From: Bacilli bacterium
Lineage (GTDB): Bacteria; Bacillota_I; Bacilli_A; Haloplasmatales; Haloplasmataceae
Length of the DNA: 37,619 nucleotides
Assembly (NCBI GenBank): GCA_012516175.1
Contig: JAAYWZ010000075.1
Location: 1-37,619, forward strand
Direction of reading: 5' to 3'
The notes below the pieces were generated by a model. That model was given only the letters and a program-made list of their open reading frames with translations, searched no databases and had not been told where the DNA came from. A program made the position numbers and the translations under genes. Of this stretch, positions 1-10,462 are shown piece after piece. Position 1 is the first letter of the stretch; each line of letters starts with the position of its first letter.

Positions 1-130
1 GTTCTATAATATTTGGTGTGGGCACATAAAATCACATCATATTTTACATAAAAAAAGCAAGACATATTTCCAATACCCTTATATCTTAAAATCATTTTAT
101 TTGAAAGATAATTATATCTTTTAAAGAGCA

Positions 131-169
131 TAAAAGAAACAGGAGTTGTAACTCCCTTACAACTCCTGT
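131..169 (-). terminator. Intrinsic terminator after yajC
   Basis: A perfect 13-bp stem (139-151 with 157-169, loop of 5) lies directly after the yajC stop codon. On the minus strand it is followed by a T-rich tract (TTTCTTTTA). It ends the ruvA-ruvB-queA-tgt-yajC transcript. I see nothing recognisable in bases 1-130 beyond it. Confidence 0.85.
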
Positions 170-170
170 A

Positions 171-467
171 TTATTCTTCACTAATTATCCGTTTAATCGC
201 AGACTTTTCAATCTTCATTCTTGCGCCACTAACAAGGATAATCGTCGCAGTATCTTCTTTTACTTCATCAACAATTCCGTAAATACCACCAATAGTTACA
301 ATCTTGTCATCTTTTTTAACCTTTGACTGCATTTCCATAACTTCTTGGCGTTTCTTCTTTTCGGGTTTCATGATGAAGAAATACATAACAAGAATAAAGA
401 TTGCGAGTGGCACGACGAAAGTAATGATTGCGGTTGTTAAGTCTTGTTGTAAAATTAAATTAAGCAT
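171..467 (-). CDS. yajC: Preprotein translocase subunit YajC
   Basis: Small accessory subunit of the Sec translocon that associates with SecDF in the membrane. The 98-residue product has one N-terminal membrane segment (about residues 13-33), then the basic MKPEKKKRQE stretch and the conserved VTIGGIYG motif of the family. Its length is normal. A strong ribosome site (AAAAGGAGA, 6 nt before ATG) fixes the start. It is the last gene of the ruvA-ruvB-queA-tgt-yajC operon, an order also found in B. subtilis. secDF is not seen; the strand downstream is empty to the window edge. Confidence 0.95.
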   Translation of the reverse strand: MLNLILQQDLTTAIITFVVPLAIFILVMYFFIMKPEKKKRQEVMEMQSKVKKDDKIVTIGGIYGIVDEVKEDTATIILVSGARMKIEKSAIKRIISEE

Positions 468-485
468 GTCTAATCTCCTTTTCTA

Positions 486-2662
<2,177 letters not shown>

Positions 2663-2680
2663 TTTCTCGTAAACCTCTTC

Positions 2681-3685
2681 CTAAAACAACGAAAAATACT
2701 CGATGTTTAAGTGACGATAAGCCTTTTCTGTCGCTACTCTACCCCTTGGTGTTCTTTTAATGAACCCTTCTTGGAGTAAGTAGGGTTCATAAACATCCTC
2801 AAGGGTTTGGACTTCTTCTCCGATAGAAGCTGCCAAGGCTTCTACACCTACGGGTCCACCATTATACCTTTCAATAATTCCCTTTAAATACTTATGATCA
2901 GTATAATCAAGACCAGCTTCATCAACATTCATCTGATTTAAAGCATCTTTACATAAATCTAAGGTAATAGTTACATAGTCTTTAACTTGCGCAAAATCCC
3001 TTACCCTTCTAAATAACCTGTTTGCCACCCGTGGTGTACCCCGTGATCGTTTCGCGAGTTCATATGCGGCATCCTCTTCAATTGGGAATTGGTAAATTTG
3101 GGAAGTCCTTAAAATTATTTTACGCAAATCTTCGATTTTATAATACTCTAACTGCGAAATAACCCCAAAGCGATCTCGAAGGGGAGCTGATAAATCACCA
3201 GCCCTTGTTGTTGCCCCTACTAAAGTAAAGGGGGGTAAATCAATTCTAATTGTTCTTGCGGTTGAATCTTTACCCACCACAATATCTAATACAAAGTCTT
3301 CCATCGCTGGGTATAGTATCTCTTCTATAGTTTTCGGTAAACGATGGATTTCATCAATAAATAAGACACTACCTGAACTTAAAGTAGTTAAAATCGCAGC
3401 CAAATCGCCACCACGCTCAAGTGATGGTCCAGATGTATGGCGAATCTCCACACCCATTTCATTCGCGATGATGTTCGCTAAGGTCGTTTTACCTAAACCA
3501 GGTGGACCATAAAATAAACAGTGATCAAGTGCTTCACTTCGCATTTTGGCGGCTTTGATGAAGACTTCAAGGTTTTCTTTGATTTTCGTTTGCCCAATAT
3601 ATTGACTTAAAGTCTGCGGTCTTAATGTTTGTTCACTATCGTCCTCCGCTAATCTAGTGGGACTAATCAGGCGCTCGTCATCCAT
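2681..3685 (-). CDS. ruvB: Holliday junction branch-migration helicase RuvB
   Basis: Hexameric AAA+ motor that works with RuvA to drive branch migration during recombinational repair. Walker A (GPPGLGKTT) and Walker B (DEIHR) are present, followed by the sensor motif [18 protein letters not shown], an arginine-finger region and the C-terminal winged-helix domain ([17 protein letters not shown]). About 334 residues, normal. I place the start at ATG 3685 rather than the TTG one codon earlier because GGAGG lies 7 nt before that ATG. It follows ruvA closely. Confidence 0.97.
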   Translation of the reverse strand: MDDERLISPTRLAEDDSEQTLRPQTLSQYIGQTKIKENLEVFIKAAKMRSEALDHCLFYGPPGLGKTTLANIIANEMGVEIRHTSGPSLERGGDLAAILTTLSSGSVLFIDEIHRLPKTIEEILYPAMEDFVLDIVVGKDSTARTIRIDLPPFTLVGATTRAGDLSAPLRDRFGVISQLEYYKIEDLRKIILRTSQIYQFPIEEDAAYELAKRSRGTPRVANRLFRRVRDFAQVKDYVTITLDLCKDALNQMNVDEAGLDYTDHKYLKGIIERYNGGPVGVEALAASIGEEVQTLEDVYEPYLLQEGFIKRTPRGRVATEKAYRHLNIEYFSLF

Positions 3686-3697
3686 CAATTATCCTCC

Positions 3698-4255
3698 TTA
3701 CTTTAACATGAGTTTCAATGCTTGCGTGATATATTCTTGCGTGGTTAGATTCTTATCAGTTATTTCTCTAAAGACGCGCTCAATTTCTTTATCTTTATAG
3801 CCTAAAGCTGTTAATGCTTCATAAGCATCTTTCATCGCATCACTCATAGTTTCGGTTTCAATGGTGATTAATTTACCCTTTAGATCAAGGATGATTTGTT
3901 GCGCGGTTTTTGGGCCAACCTTAGGGAATTTTTGCAGATAAGTTACATCACCGGCTTCGATTGCTTTTACAATACTTTGATAATCACCAGGTGCTAAAAT
4001 CGCAATCGCAGTTTTCGGACCTATTCCTGTGACTTTAATTAACTTCATAAATAAATCTTTTTCTTCATAGGTCCTAAATCCATATAATTCATGAGCGTCA
4101 TCCCTTACTATCAGATGGGTATAAATCGTAGTTATTTCATTCAATGTATAACTATAAGGATTAGGAACATAAATGTAATAACCAATCTCATTGGTTTCTA
4201 CAATAATAAAATCAGTCCCAATCCTTGTTACTTTACCTTTAAGATATGCATACAT
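3698..4255 (-). CDS. ruvA: Holliday junction DNA helicase subunit RuvA
   Basis: Tetrameric protein that binds the four-way junction and loads RuvB. It has the N-terminal OB fold (MYAYLKGKVTRIG), two helix-hairpin-helix motifs (about residues 68-86 and 104-122; KVTGIGPKTA and FPKVGPKTAQQI), and a C-terminal RuvB-binding three-helix domain. It has 185 residues from ATG 4255, slightly short for the family. AGGTGA is well placed before ATG 4255; the GTG at 4264 overlaps that ribosome site and is less likely. First gene of the ruvA-ruvB-queA-tgt-yajC operon. Confidence 0.95.
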   Translation of the reverse strand: MYAYLKGKVTRIGTDFIIVETNEIGYYIYVPNPYSYTLNEITTIYTHLIVRDDAHELYGFRTYEEKDLFMKLIKVTGIGPKTAIAILAPGDYQSIVKAIEAGDVTYLQKFPKVGPKTAQQIILDLKGKLITIETETMSDAMKDAYEALTALGYKDKEIERVFREITDKNLTTQEYITQALKLMLK

Positions 4256-4279
4256 AATTTTCACCTATCCAACTTTAAT

Positions 4280-4288
4280 ATTATATCA
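4280..4288 (-). promoter_or_regulatory. Extended -10 promoter before ruvA
   Basis: Minus-strand TGATATAAT is an extended -10 element (TG-n-TATAAT) 25 nt before the ruvA ATG. I see no good -35 hexamer at 17 bp. It would drive the ruvA-to-yajC operon. Confidence 0.55.
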
Positions 4289-4352
4289 TACCTTACCAAG
4301 TTTTACTAATACTTCAAGTCTATATACGTGTTAAAACTATAATACCGTAAAT

Positions 4353-4385
4353 AAAAAAAATAATCCATACTTTTAAGTATGGATT
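4353..4385 (-). terminator. Intrinsic terminator of the FNT channel gene
   Basis: An 11-bp stem (4362-4372 with 4375-4385; the innermost pairs must open to form a loop) overlaps the stop codon of the channel gene. It is followed on the minus strand by ATTTTTTTTA. Confidence 0.85.
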
Positions 4386-5149
4386 TTTGCGGATTTAAAG
4401 ACGTAGAGAAAATAATATGCTAGCGGTACGATAATTCCTCCACCTAGGAAATTTCCTATTGTAACTGGGATTATGTTCTTAAAGATATCGAGAATCGTAA
4501 TCCCACTTTCATAGAATAATGATAAAGGTAAGATAAACATATTCGCCACAGAGTGCTCATAACCAGATAAAACGAATAAAAACACGGGTATCGCACTTGC
4601 TAAGATTTTACCAGAAACATCTTTAGCCGCATAAGATGCATAAACACCTAAGGCAACTAAGATGTTACAGAGGATACCACGACTTATGGCCACAAAGATA
4701 CTTAAACCTACCTTTTGATTACTAATATTATTTATCGTAGTAATCATTACGTCATTGGGCATTTTGCTTATATAAATTAGTAACACTAAGATTAAAGCAC
4801 CAATGAAATTTCCTAACCACACAATACCTAAATTCTTACATACCTTACTTAATGAATACTGCTTGTTACAATATCCCAATATTATTAAGCAATTACCAGT
4901 AAATAACTCACTTCCAGTTAATACTACGAGGATAATCCCTACAGTAAACACTAATGCTCCAATAACTCTCCCAAATATCAAGTACTCCGTATCAACTAGA
5001 CTACTATAAACTACTAAGTATCCATAATACCCTATACCAACGAATAAGCCTGAAAGCATCCCTCCGACAATCATGTTGCGAAACGAATTGTTAACTTTTT
5101 TTTCACCAATACTGGCACATTCATGTGCTAGTTCTCTTGGCCCTAACAT
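4373..5149 (-). CDS. Formate/nitrite transporter (FNT) family channel
   Basis: Pentameric, aquaporin-like membrane channel for small monovalent anions such as formate, nitrite or hydrosulfide. The 258-residue product has about six hydrophobic helices. FNT-type features are the LFTGNCLIILG segment after helix 2 (the family's LFTGN omega loop), SGYEHSVANMFILPL (conserved E-H-x-V-A-N-M) and the C-terminal NFLGGGIIVPLAYYFLY. The E-H-S-V-A-N-M element carries the pore histidine. Substrate cannot be told from sequence alone. It has its own promoter and terminator and so is a single-gene unit between ruvA and the LysM gene. Confidence 0.93.
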   Translation of the reverse strand: MLGPRELAHECASIGEKKVNNSFRNMIVGGMLSGLFVGIGYYGYLVVYSSLVDTEYLIFGRVIGALVFTVGIILVVLTGSELFTGNCLIILGYCNKQYSLSKVCKNLGIVWLGNFIGALILVLLIYISKMPNDVMITTINNISNQKVGLSIFVAISRGILCNILVALGVYASYAAKDVSGKILASAIPVFLFVLSGYEHSVANMFILPLSLFYESGITILDIFKNIIPVTIGNFLGGGIIVPLAYYFLYVFKSAKIHT

Positions 5150-5184
5150 TTTTCTCCCTCAACTTTCCTCATAATCTATCATCA

Positions 5185-5213
5185 ATTATAGCCAAGGGAA
5201 GCTTGATTTTCAA
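5185..5213 (-). promoter_or_regulatory. SigA-type promoter of the FNT channel gene
   Basis: Minus strand TTGAAA (5208-5213), 17-bp spacer, TATAAT (5185-5190), about 35 nt before the ATG at 5149. The ribosome site GAGGGAG follows. Confidence 0.8.
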
Positions 5214-5218
5214 TTACC

Positions 5219-5827
5219 TTATGTCTTCTTTCGTATTTTCGTATTCTTTTTAACGAAATCTCGTAAATCAGCTCGAATTACTGGTGTTTCATTACTAATA
5301 TTTATCCGTGGGTAATTATCTTCAATGTTTTGATTTATTGGATAAGGTGGCATAAATAACTGTCTATCGCGATTTTGATTTTCCTCACCGACATTATTAC
5401 TAGAACTCAATGGTTCTATTGGTGTTACTCGTGGTAGATTATTTTGGGGATAATAGTAATATGGGTATTGGTACATATAAGGATTATAGTAGTTTTGATA
5501 ATTATAGTAAGGTGGGATATAGGATGGTTGCTTGCCATCTAAACTATTATTCGTATTATCATTATTTTCATTATAATTATTATTATCAGATATAACATCT
5601 TTAAAATCTTCAATCTTTGGATAATACTTCTCAATATCTAAGAAATTATCTTTTAACTCTTCACTTACTTCTTCAGTCAATACTGGTAATCTTAGTTTCA
5701 TCCCAGGAATGATATATTCTGCACTTGTGATATGACGATTTAGTTTCATAATCTCTTCTACACTAACTTGGTACTTCCGTGCAATATCATTAATCGTCTC
5801 ATTAACTTGGACAATATGATACTTCAT
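5219..5827 (-). CDS. SafA-like spore-coat morphogenetic LysM protein
   Basis: One N-terminal LysM domain (about residues 1-47, YHIVQVNETINDIARKYQ to IIPGMKLRLPV) would bind peptidoglycan or spore cortex. It is followed by an acidic linker, an Asn-rich run and a Tyr/Pro/Asn-rich low-complexity segment (about residues 103-140, containing PYYNYQNYYNPY), then a basic tail (KKNTKIRKK). LysM plus Tyr-rich low complexity is the layout of SafA/CotL-type coat proteins, and safA lies a few genes from ruvAB in B. subtilis. The ribosome site AGGAAGG fits the second ATG (5827) better than the first (5833). A minus-strand CATATAAT at 5857-5864 matches the SigE -10 consensus (CATACAMT) at 7 of 8 positions, but I see no convincing -35. 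The coat role is inference. Confidence 0.7.
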   Translation of the reverse strand: MKYHIVQVNETINDIARKYQVSVEEIMKLNRHITSAEYIIPGMKLRLPVLTEEVSEELKDNFLDIEKYYPKIEDFKDVISDNNNYNENNDNTNNSLDGKQPSYIPPYYNYQNYYNPYMYQYPYYYYPQNNLPRVTPIEPLSSSNNVGEENQNRDRQLFMPPYPINQNIEDNYPRINISNETPVIRADLRDFVKKNTKIRKKT

Positions 5828-5872
5828 AGTCATCCCTTCCTTTTTTTATCTAATTAATTATATGTAAATAAC

Positions 5873-6985
5873 CTAATTATGTTTACCTAATTTCAAGATT
5901 TTCTTAAGGATTTCTCCTTTCGTTAAGATTAAAATCTTATCAAGGGGTAAGGAAGCCTCAGCATTATTAATGAAAATAATATATTGATAATAGTCAGTTG
6001 TAGCACCAACTTTAAGTTTTCTACTTTGATGAAGATCTATTAACTTATTCTTAAAAGGCGAATTCTCATAATCTAGCTTCACAATCGTAAGAGATGAATT
6101 ACTGTTAATTAAAATCTTACGGTAAGACTTAGTTAATGTATTTATCTTATAATATAGTTCCCCTTTGAAATAAGTTGACTCTAAATATTGACTATCTTGA
6201 TAAAACAACATGATATTTAATACTCTATTACGATAAGGAGAGTCTTCTTTCTTATCAAGGTAATAACCTAAGGATTTGTAATTATCACTAGTCACTTCTA
6301 AAAAACCATGTTTTGCCCCTAATTGGACAAGGCAAGCATCAAAACCATACATCTCTTTAAGAAATAAGATATTCTCATACATCCTTTTTTCTCGTAATGA
6401 ATGATATCTTGTTTTATAAAACTCATCCCTTATATCGGTATTCTGCTTTATATATTCAATAATCCGAGCATCATTATCATCGTTAAATTGATAATAGAGT
6501 TTAACTGACTCATCAGAATGTTCAATATCGATACCTATCACTTGAATTCGTTTATCTACGGGTAGAGTTTGATTGTACTCATATAATTTCTTATAGAAGT
6601 TAAACTCATCAAGTGTATAGAAAGGACTACCCCTATAGAAACTTTGTACTTTTTCTAATATTTTTTCATCACCACTTTTAAGGTACTCATTCAGTAAATA
6701 TCCGCTGGTATATGATAATTCTAGTAATAAAGCATTAACACCTTTCTTATTATATAAATCCATTAATAATTCCCATTTAACCTGATAGTTTAAATTTACA
6801 CCATGGATTTCACTAACGATAAAGAATTCATAATTTTGATAATCCTCATCATGTAACACAATATTTGTATTTCCCTGTGCATTTATATACTCAAGTGCTT
6901 CTTTATACTCGTCATTCTTTTCATATAAGAAACCTAACAAACTAACAAAAATGATTAACAGAATAAGTTGTCCTTTTAAGCCCAT
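5873..6985 (-). CDS. Erythromycin-esterase/ChaN-like superfamily protein, membrane-anchored
   Basis: The product has a short N-terminal hydrophobic segment (about residues 4-20, signal anchor or signal peptide), then a domain resembling the EreA/ChaN (TIKI) fold. The features are a SEIHG motif (E59, H61), a hydrophobic strand ending LLLELS followed by LLNEYLKSG, VIGIDIE, and a later LGAKHG that matches the position of the second metal/active-site histidine. Members include erythromycin esterases and haem-binding ChaN; substrate here is unknown. I use ATG 6985 because AAAGGAG sits 8 nt before it; the upstream ATG (7003) lies inside a terminator stem. The only visible ribosome site is in that hairpin, so expression may depend on whether it forms. 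About 370 residues. Confidence 0.6.
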   Translation of the reverse strand: MGLKGQLILLIIFVSLLGFLYEKNDEYKEALEYINAQGNTNIVLHDEDYQNYEFFIVSEIHGVNLNYQVKWELLMDLYNKKGVNALLLELSYTSGYLLNEYLKSGDEKILEKVQSFYRGSPFYTLDEFNFYKKLYEYNQTLPVDKRIQVIGIDIEHSDESVKLYYQFNDDNDARIIEYIKQNTDIRDEFYKTRYHSLREKRMYENILFLKEMYGFDACLVQLGAKHGFLEVTSDNYKSLGYYLDKKEDSPYRNRVLNIMLFYQDSQYLESTYFKGELYYKINTLTKSYRKILINSNSSLTIVKLDYENSPFKNKLIDLHQSRKLKVGATTDYYQYIIFINNAEASLPLDKILILTKGEILKKILKLGKHN

Positions 6986-7026
6986 AAAGAAAACTCCTTT
7001 CATAATATCTTATTATGAAAGGAGTT
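6986..7026 (-). terminator. 16-bp hairpin: terminator of the aldo/keto reductase gene that contains the next gene's ribosome site
   Basis: Perfect 16-bp inverted repeat (6992-7007 with 7011-7026, loop of 3), followed on the minus strand by TTTTCTTT. It lies between the aldo/keto reductase stop (7042) and the next gene's start (6985). The AAAGGAG of that next gene is in the 3' arm, so folding would both terminate transcription and hide the ribosome site. Confidence 0.8.
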
Positions 7027-7041
7027 ATCCTATACGAAGAT

Positions 7042-7944
7042 TTAATCGACACTTTTCCCTAAGCCTGCTGTATATATTTCAAACCATTCTTCTCTTGATA
7101 ATTTATAGTCTAACGCTAAGATGGCATGTTTGACCCTTTCAATACTCCTTGTGCCAACTACTGGAAGTATCTTGGCAGGATGACTTAATAAAAAGGCATA
7201 TACTACAGTATCTAAGTTACTGAGTCCCCGACTCATCGCAATTTCTTCAAGTTTCTGACAAACATTAATTGCTTCTTCACTAGAAGTATTAAATAATCTT
7301 CCCCCCGCTAAAGGTGAATAAGCCATTGGTGGGATCTCATATTCTTGGCAGAGTTCAATTGTGCCATCACGAAAGGCACGTAAATTTAAGGGAGAAATCT
7401 CAATCTGATTAGTAACTAAAGAGAAACGAGAATACTTCTGGAGGAGATTAAAACTAGATGGTTTGAAGTTAGATACCCCAAAGTTTAACACTTTACCGCT
7501 CTTATAAAGGATATTAAATGCTTCACTAACTTCTTCAGGGTCCATAAAAGGATCAGGACGATGAATTAACAATAAATCAAGATAATCAGTACCTAGTTTT
7601 CTTAAGGAATTATTTACTGTGGTAATGATATGTTCCTTACTTGTATCATAATGCTTAATCTTTCGTTCCGGATATTTATCACTTGTAATTTTGATGCCAC
7701 ATTTAGTAATGATTTGGATTTCACTTCGTAAACTAGGATTTAGATTTAAAGATTCCCCTAATAATTCTTCACAGGTATAATCACCATAAATATCTGCGAT
7801 ATCAAAACTAGTTACACCTAAATCGATGAGACTCTCTAGATGATGGAGTAATTCTACTTTAGAAAAACTCCAACTCGTAAGCCGCATTAACCCCTGGATA
7901 ATGCGGGATAGTTCTAATGTTTCTGATAGGCGAATCCTTTCCAA
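7042..7944 (-). CDS. Aldo/keto reductase (YcsN/YdhF-type)
   Basis: NADPH-dependent reductase with the (beta/alpha)8 fold. The AKR catalytic tetrad is visible: D48 and Y53 (FDIADIYG), K81 (ITKCG) and H128 (LLLIHRPD). The cofactor-side motifs NFGVSNF, AYSPLAGGRL and PVVGTRSIERV follow. About 300 residues, normal length. The start is TTG 7944, 4-5 nt after AGGTGAG. Its physiological substrate cannot be deduced. It follows the obg terminator and precedes the EreA/ChaN-like gene across a hairpin. Confidence 0.93.
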   Translation of the reverse strand: MERIRLSETLELSRIIQGLMRLTSWSFSKVELLHHLESLIDLGVTSFDIADIYGDYTCEELLGESLNLNPSLRSEIQIITKCGIKITSDKYPERKIKHYDTSKEHIITTVNNSLRKLGTDYLDLLLIHRPDPFMDPEEVSEAFNILYKSGKVLNFGVSNFKPSSFNLLQKYSRFSLVTNQIEISPLNLRAFRDGTIELCQEYEIPPMAYSPLAGGRLFNTSSEEAINVCQKLEEIAMSRGLSNLDTVVYAFLLSHPAKILPVVGTRSIERVKHAILALDYKLSREEWFEIYTAGLGKSVD

Positions 7945-8012
7945 AATCTCACCTTCTATGATCTAATTAGACAAATATATTTTAAAAGTTGTATCATTAT
8001 CTTTTATTATAC

Positions 8013-8040
8013 AAAAAAACGGGACACTTGTCCCGTTTTT
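8013..8040 (-). terminator. Intrinsic terminator of obg
   Basis: An 11-bp stem (8015-8025 with 8030-8040, GC core CGGGAC) immediately after the obg TAG stop. On the minus strand it runs into TTTTTTTG. Confidence 0.92.
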
Positions 8041-9327
8041 CTAGTCAAGAAATTCAAATTCATAATTCAATATTCTAACCGTCTCCCCATCTTTTACCCC
8101 TTTTTCCCGTAAAGCTTGGTCCACACCATATTTTCTTAATGTCTTAGAGAAACGTCGTACTGAATCATACTGATTGAAGTTAGTCATCTTGAATAATCTT
8201 TCAATCAATTCACCAGTCACCCGATATACACCATCGGGGTCTTGTTCAATCGTGAATTTTGGCTTATCTTCATCATCAAGTTTTAGATATTGACTATCTA
8301 AAAATTCATCTTCTTCATAAATAGAAATGAATTCTGCCTTTTCTAAGACATCGGCTATCGCATATAACATCGCGTTGAGATTTTCTCTTGTCGCAGCGGA
8401 GATTGGGATAACAGGATAATCTTCTATTAAACGTGCCTTAAACTTGTCTAAGTTTTCTTTTGCACATGGTAAATCCATCTTGTTCGCAACGATGATTTGT
8501 GGTCTCTTAAGTAAGTTCATTTTATATGTTTTCAACTCATGATTAATCTTTAAATAATCTTCATAAGGATCGCGCCCTTCACTACCCGCAATATCCACCA
8601 CATGGACAATAACCCTTGTCCGTTCAATATGTTTCAGGAATTGGAAACCTAACCCAGCACCTTGGGAAGCTCCTTCAATTAGTCCAGGTAAATCAGCCAT
8701 CACAAAACTTCTACCATCAGGTACCGATACGACACCTAAATTTGGTTGAAGGGTAGTAAAGTGGTAAGCTGCAATTTTGGGTCTAGCCGCACTTACCGCT
8801 GATATGATTGTTGATTTACCAACACTGGGGAAACCAACTAAACCAACATCTGCTAATACTTTTAACACTAACTTAATTTCCCGTTCTTCCCCAGGTTCAC
8901 CTAATTCACAGTAATCAGGGGCTACATTCCTGCTTGTCGCGAACGCCGCATTACCACGCCCACCACGACCACCTTTAGCGATAACTGCTTCCTGATCGAT
9001 ATCTACTAAGTCCGCGATGATTAAGCCTGTTTTAACATCATATACAGTAGTCCCTTGGGGAACCTTAATAATTAAATCTGGCGCATTTTTTCCATGTTGA
9101 ATCTTGGTGCCACCCCGTTCACCATTCTTCGCACGAATGTGTTTTTGATACTTAAAATCAAGTAAAGTGGAAAGACCAGGATCAACTTTGAAAATGATAC
9201 TACCACCATTTCCACCATTTCCACCAAATGGACCTCCACGTTCAACTTTGAATTCCCGGCGCCAAGCGACGATGCCATCGCCACCATCACCAGCTTTAAC
9301 TTTGATGATTGCCTCGTCAATGAACAT
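8041..9327 (-). CDS. obg: Obg GTPase (CgtA), ribosome assembly and stress factor
   Basis: Essential P-loop GTPase that binds the 50S subunit and, in Bacillus, helps control sporulation entry and the general stress response. Domains in order: glycine-rich Obg fold (residues 1 to about 157; [16 protein letters not shown]), G domain (GFPSVGKST for G1, [10 protein letters not shown] for G3, NKMD for G4) and the C-terminal OCT domain (about 345-428). 428 residues, as in B. subtilis. GAGGTGA lies 4 nt before the ATG. It follows rplU-prp-rpmA across a terminator. spo0B, which sits between rpmA and obg in B. subtilis, is absent here. Confidence 0.98.
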   Translation of the reverse strand: MFIDEAIIKVKAGDGGDGIVAWRREFKVERGGPFGGNGGNGGSIIFKVDPGLSTLLDFKYQKHIRAKNGERGGTKIQHGKNAPDLIIKVPQGTTVYDVKTGLIIADLVDIDQEAVIAKGGRGGRGNAAFATSRNVAPDYCELGEPGEEREIKLVLKVLADVGLVGFPSVGKSTIISAVSAARPKIAAYHFTTLQPNLGVVSVPDGRSFVMADLPGLIEGASQGAGLGFQFLKHIERTRVIVHVVDIAGSEGRDPYEDYLKINHELKTYKMNLLKRPQIIVANKMDLPCAKENLDKFKARLIEDYPVIPISAATRENLNAMLYAIADVLEKAEFISIYEEDEFLDSQYLKLDDEDKPKFTIEQDPDGVYRVTGELIERLFKMTNFNQYDSVRRFSKTLRKYGVDQALREKGVKDGETVRILNYEFEFLD

Positions 9328-9367
9328 CTAATCACCTCATCGGTAAAAATCTATTAATATTATACAC

Positions 9368-9394
9368 AAAAAAATAAACCCCTAAAGGGGTTTA
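9368..9394 (-). terminator. Terminator of the rplU-prp-rpmA operon
   Basis: An 8-bp stem (9375-9382 with 9387-9394, GGGG/CCCC core, loop of 4) just after the rpmA stop, followed on the minus strand by TTTTTTT. Confidence 0.9.
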
Positions 9395-9400
9395 CTGTCA

Positions 9401-9685
9401 TTATTCAACTGGATATACAGAAACACGTTTGCGGTTTTTCGCAAATTGTTCGTATTTGACGACACCATCGATTAATGCGAATAACGTATCGTCACCACCA
9501 CGACCTACATTGAATCCAGGATGAATTTTCGTTCCACGTTGACGATATATGATTGAACCAGCTGTCGCGAATTCACCATCAGCTTTTTTCGCACCTAATC
9601 GTTTGGCGATGGAATCACGACCGTTTTTGGTTGAGCCGACACCCTTTTTGGAAGCGAAATATTGAATATTAAGGATGAATTTCAT
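9401..9685 (-). CDS. rpmA: 50S ribosomal protein L27 with cleavable N-terminal extension
   Basis: L27 reaches the peptidyl-transferase centre of the 50S subunit. The 94-residue product starts with the Bacillota-type extension [10 protein letters not shown] followed directly by ASKKG. In related species Prp cuts between F and A to expose the mature end, and the prp gene is next door. The core motifs [24 protein letters not shown] and [10 protein letters not shown] are intact. A strong GGAGGTG precedes the ATG. Confidence 0.98.
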   Translation of the reverse strand: MKFILNIQYFASKKGVGSTKNGRDSIAKRLGAKKADGEFATAGSIIYRQRGTKIHPGFNVGRGGDDTLFALIDGVVKYEQFAKNRKRVSVYPVE

Positions 9686-9697
9686 AGGTTACACCTC

Positions 9698-10009
9698 CTA
9701 TATGTAAGCTATTTCAATATATTGAGGATATGATTGTTCAATCGTCTTCAGTTGAACAATCATTACTTGGCAAATTAATTGGGTTTCGCTATCTTCACTA
9801 ATATTGGGAATCCTGATTAGACCATCTATAAATCCGATTTGGTCTTCATCATAACTTGATAATTCCGCCAAGGCATTGCAGGTGCCAAAGACGATACTCG
9901 AAATTCCCGCACAGACAAGATCTTGATTATATGGTCCACTTAAAGCATGACCTTTAATCTCAATGTCTGTTATTAAATCATCTTTCTTTTTAATAGTTAC
10001 TTTCGTCAT
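9698..10009 (-). CDS. prp: Ribosomal-processing cysteine protease Prp (YsxB family)
   Basis: Removes the N-terminal extension of L27. The conserved catalytic pair is visible: H21 in KGHA and C33 in DLVCAGIS, 12 residues apart as in the family. 103 residues. It sits between rplU and rpmA, the usual place in Bacillota. It starts 3 nt after the rplU stop with no strong ribosome site of its own, so it is probably translated by coupling to rplU. Confidence 0.95.
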   Translation of the reverse strand: MTKVTIKKKDDLITDIEIKGHALSGPYNQDLVCAGISSIVFGTCNALAELSSYDEDQIGFIDGLIRIPNISEDSETQLICQVMIVQLKTIEQSYPQYIEIAYI

Positions 10010-10012
10010 AAC

Positions 10013-10321
10013 TTATGCATTGATTTTTTCGATTACTAGACGGGTATATGGTTGACGATGTCCTTGTTTCTTTCGATAGTGTTTCTTGGGTCTGTATTTG
10101 AAAACGATAATCTTTTTGCTCTTGCCTTGTTTTTCAACTTTGGCAGTAACAGTAGCACCATTTACTAAAGGATTACCAACTTTTGTTGTTTCTCCACCCA
10201 CTAACAACACTTCATCAAAGACAACAACGTCACCTTCGTTTGCTGGAAGTTTTTCTACCCAGATGGTTTGTCCTTCTTCGACACGTAGTTGTTTACCACC
10301 AGTTCTAATTACAGCGTACAT
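10013..10321 (-). CDS. rplU: 50S ribosomal protein L21
   Basis: 23S-rRNA-binding protein of the large subunit. 102 residues, beginning [17 protein letters not shown] and ending with the typical [15 protein letters not shown] region. A strong GGAGGTG lies 5 nt before the ATG. First gene of rplU-prp-rpmA, behind an RNA leader and a near-consensus promoter. Confidence 0.98.
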   Translation of the reverse strand: MYAVIRTGGKQLRVEEGQTIWVEKLPANEGDVVVFDEVLLVGGETTKVGNPLVNGATVTAKVEKQGKSKKIIVFKYRPKKHYRKKQGHRQPYTRLVIEKINA

Positions 10322-10424
10322 ATGTGCACCTCCTTCAATTAATACTAAGACTCGCCATACAGGTAACAGTAATTGTTTTTAAGACCTGTTCTGAGCGGTT
10401 GTAGTTACACGCGGTGCCTACAAC
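10322..10424 (-). ncRNA. L21 leader (autoregulatory 5' UTR of rplU)
   Basis: About 100 nt of untranslated leader between the mapped promoter and rplU. It folds into a 7-bp stem (10418-10424 with 10399-10405) enclosing the GCACCGCGTGTAA element typical of the Bacillota L21 leader, and a second hairpin with a 6-bp arm (10384-10389 with 10360-10365). Position, promoter and sequence fit the known leader family in which L21 is thought to bind its own mRNA. The call rests on recognition of position and core sequence, not on a covariance-model search. Confidence 0.75.
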
Positions 10425-10430
10425 AAGAAA

Positions 10431-10459
10431 AGTATATCAAACAAATCCGTATTCGTCAA
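10431..10459 (-). promoter_or_regulatory. SigA promoter of rplU-prp-rpmA
   Basis: Minus strand TTGACG (10454-10459), 17-bp spacer, TATACT (10431-10436): five of six consensus bases in each element. Predicted transcription start near 10424, at the base of the L21 leader. Confidence 0.9.
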
Positions 10460-10462
10460 CAA

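Noticed and set aside
5400-5600. Tandem repeat or CRISPR-like array in the Tyr-rich part of the LysM gene
   Set aside because: Low-complexity TAT/AAT codons, with no regular repeat-spacer pattern.
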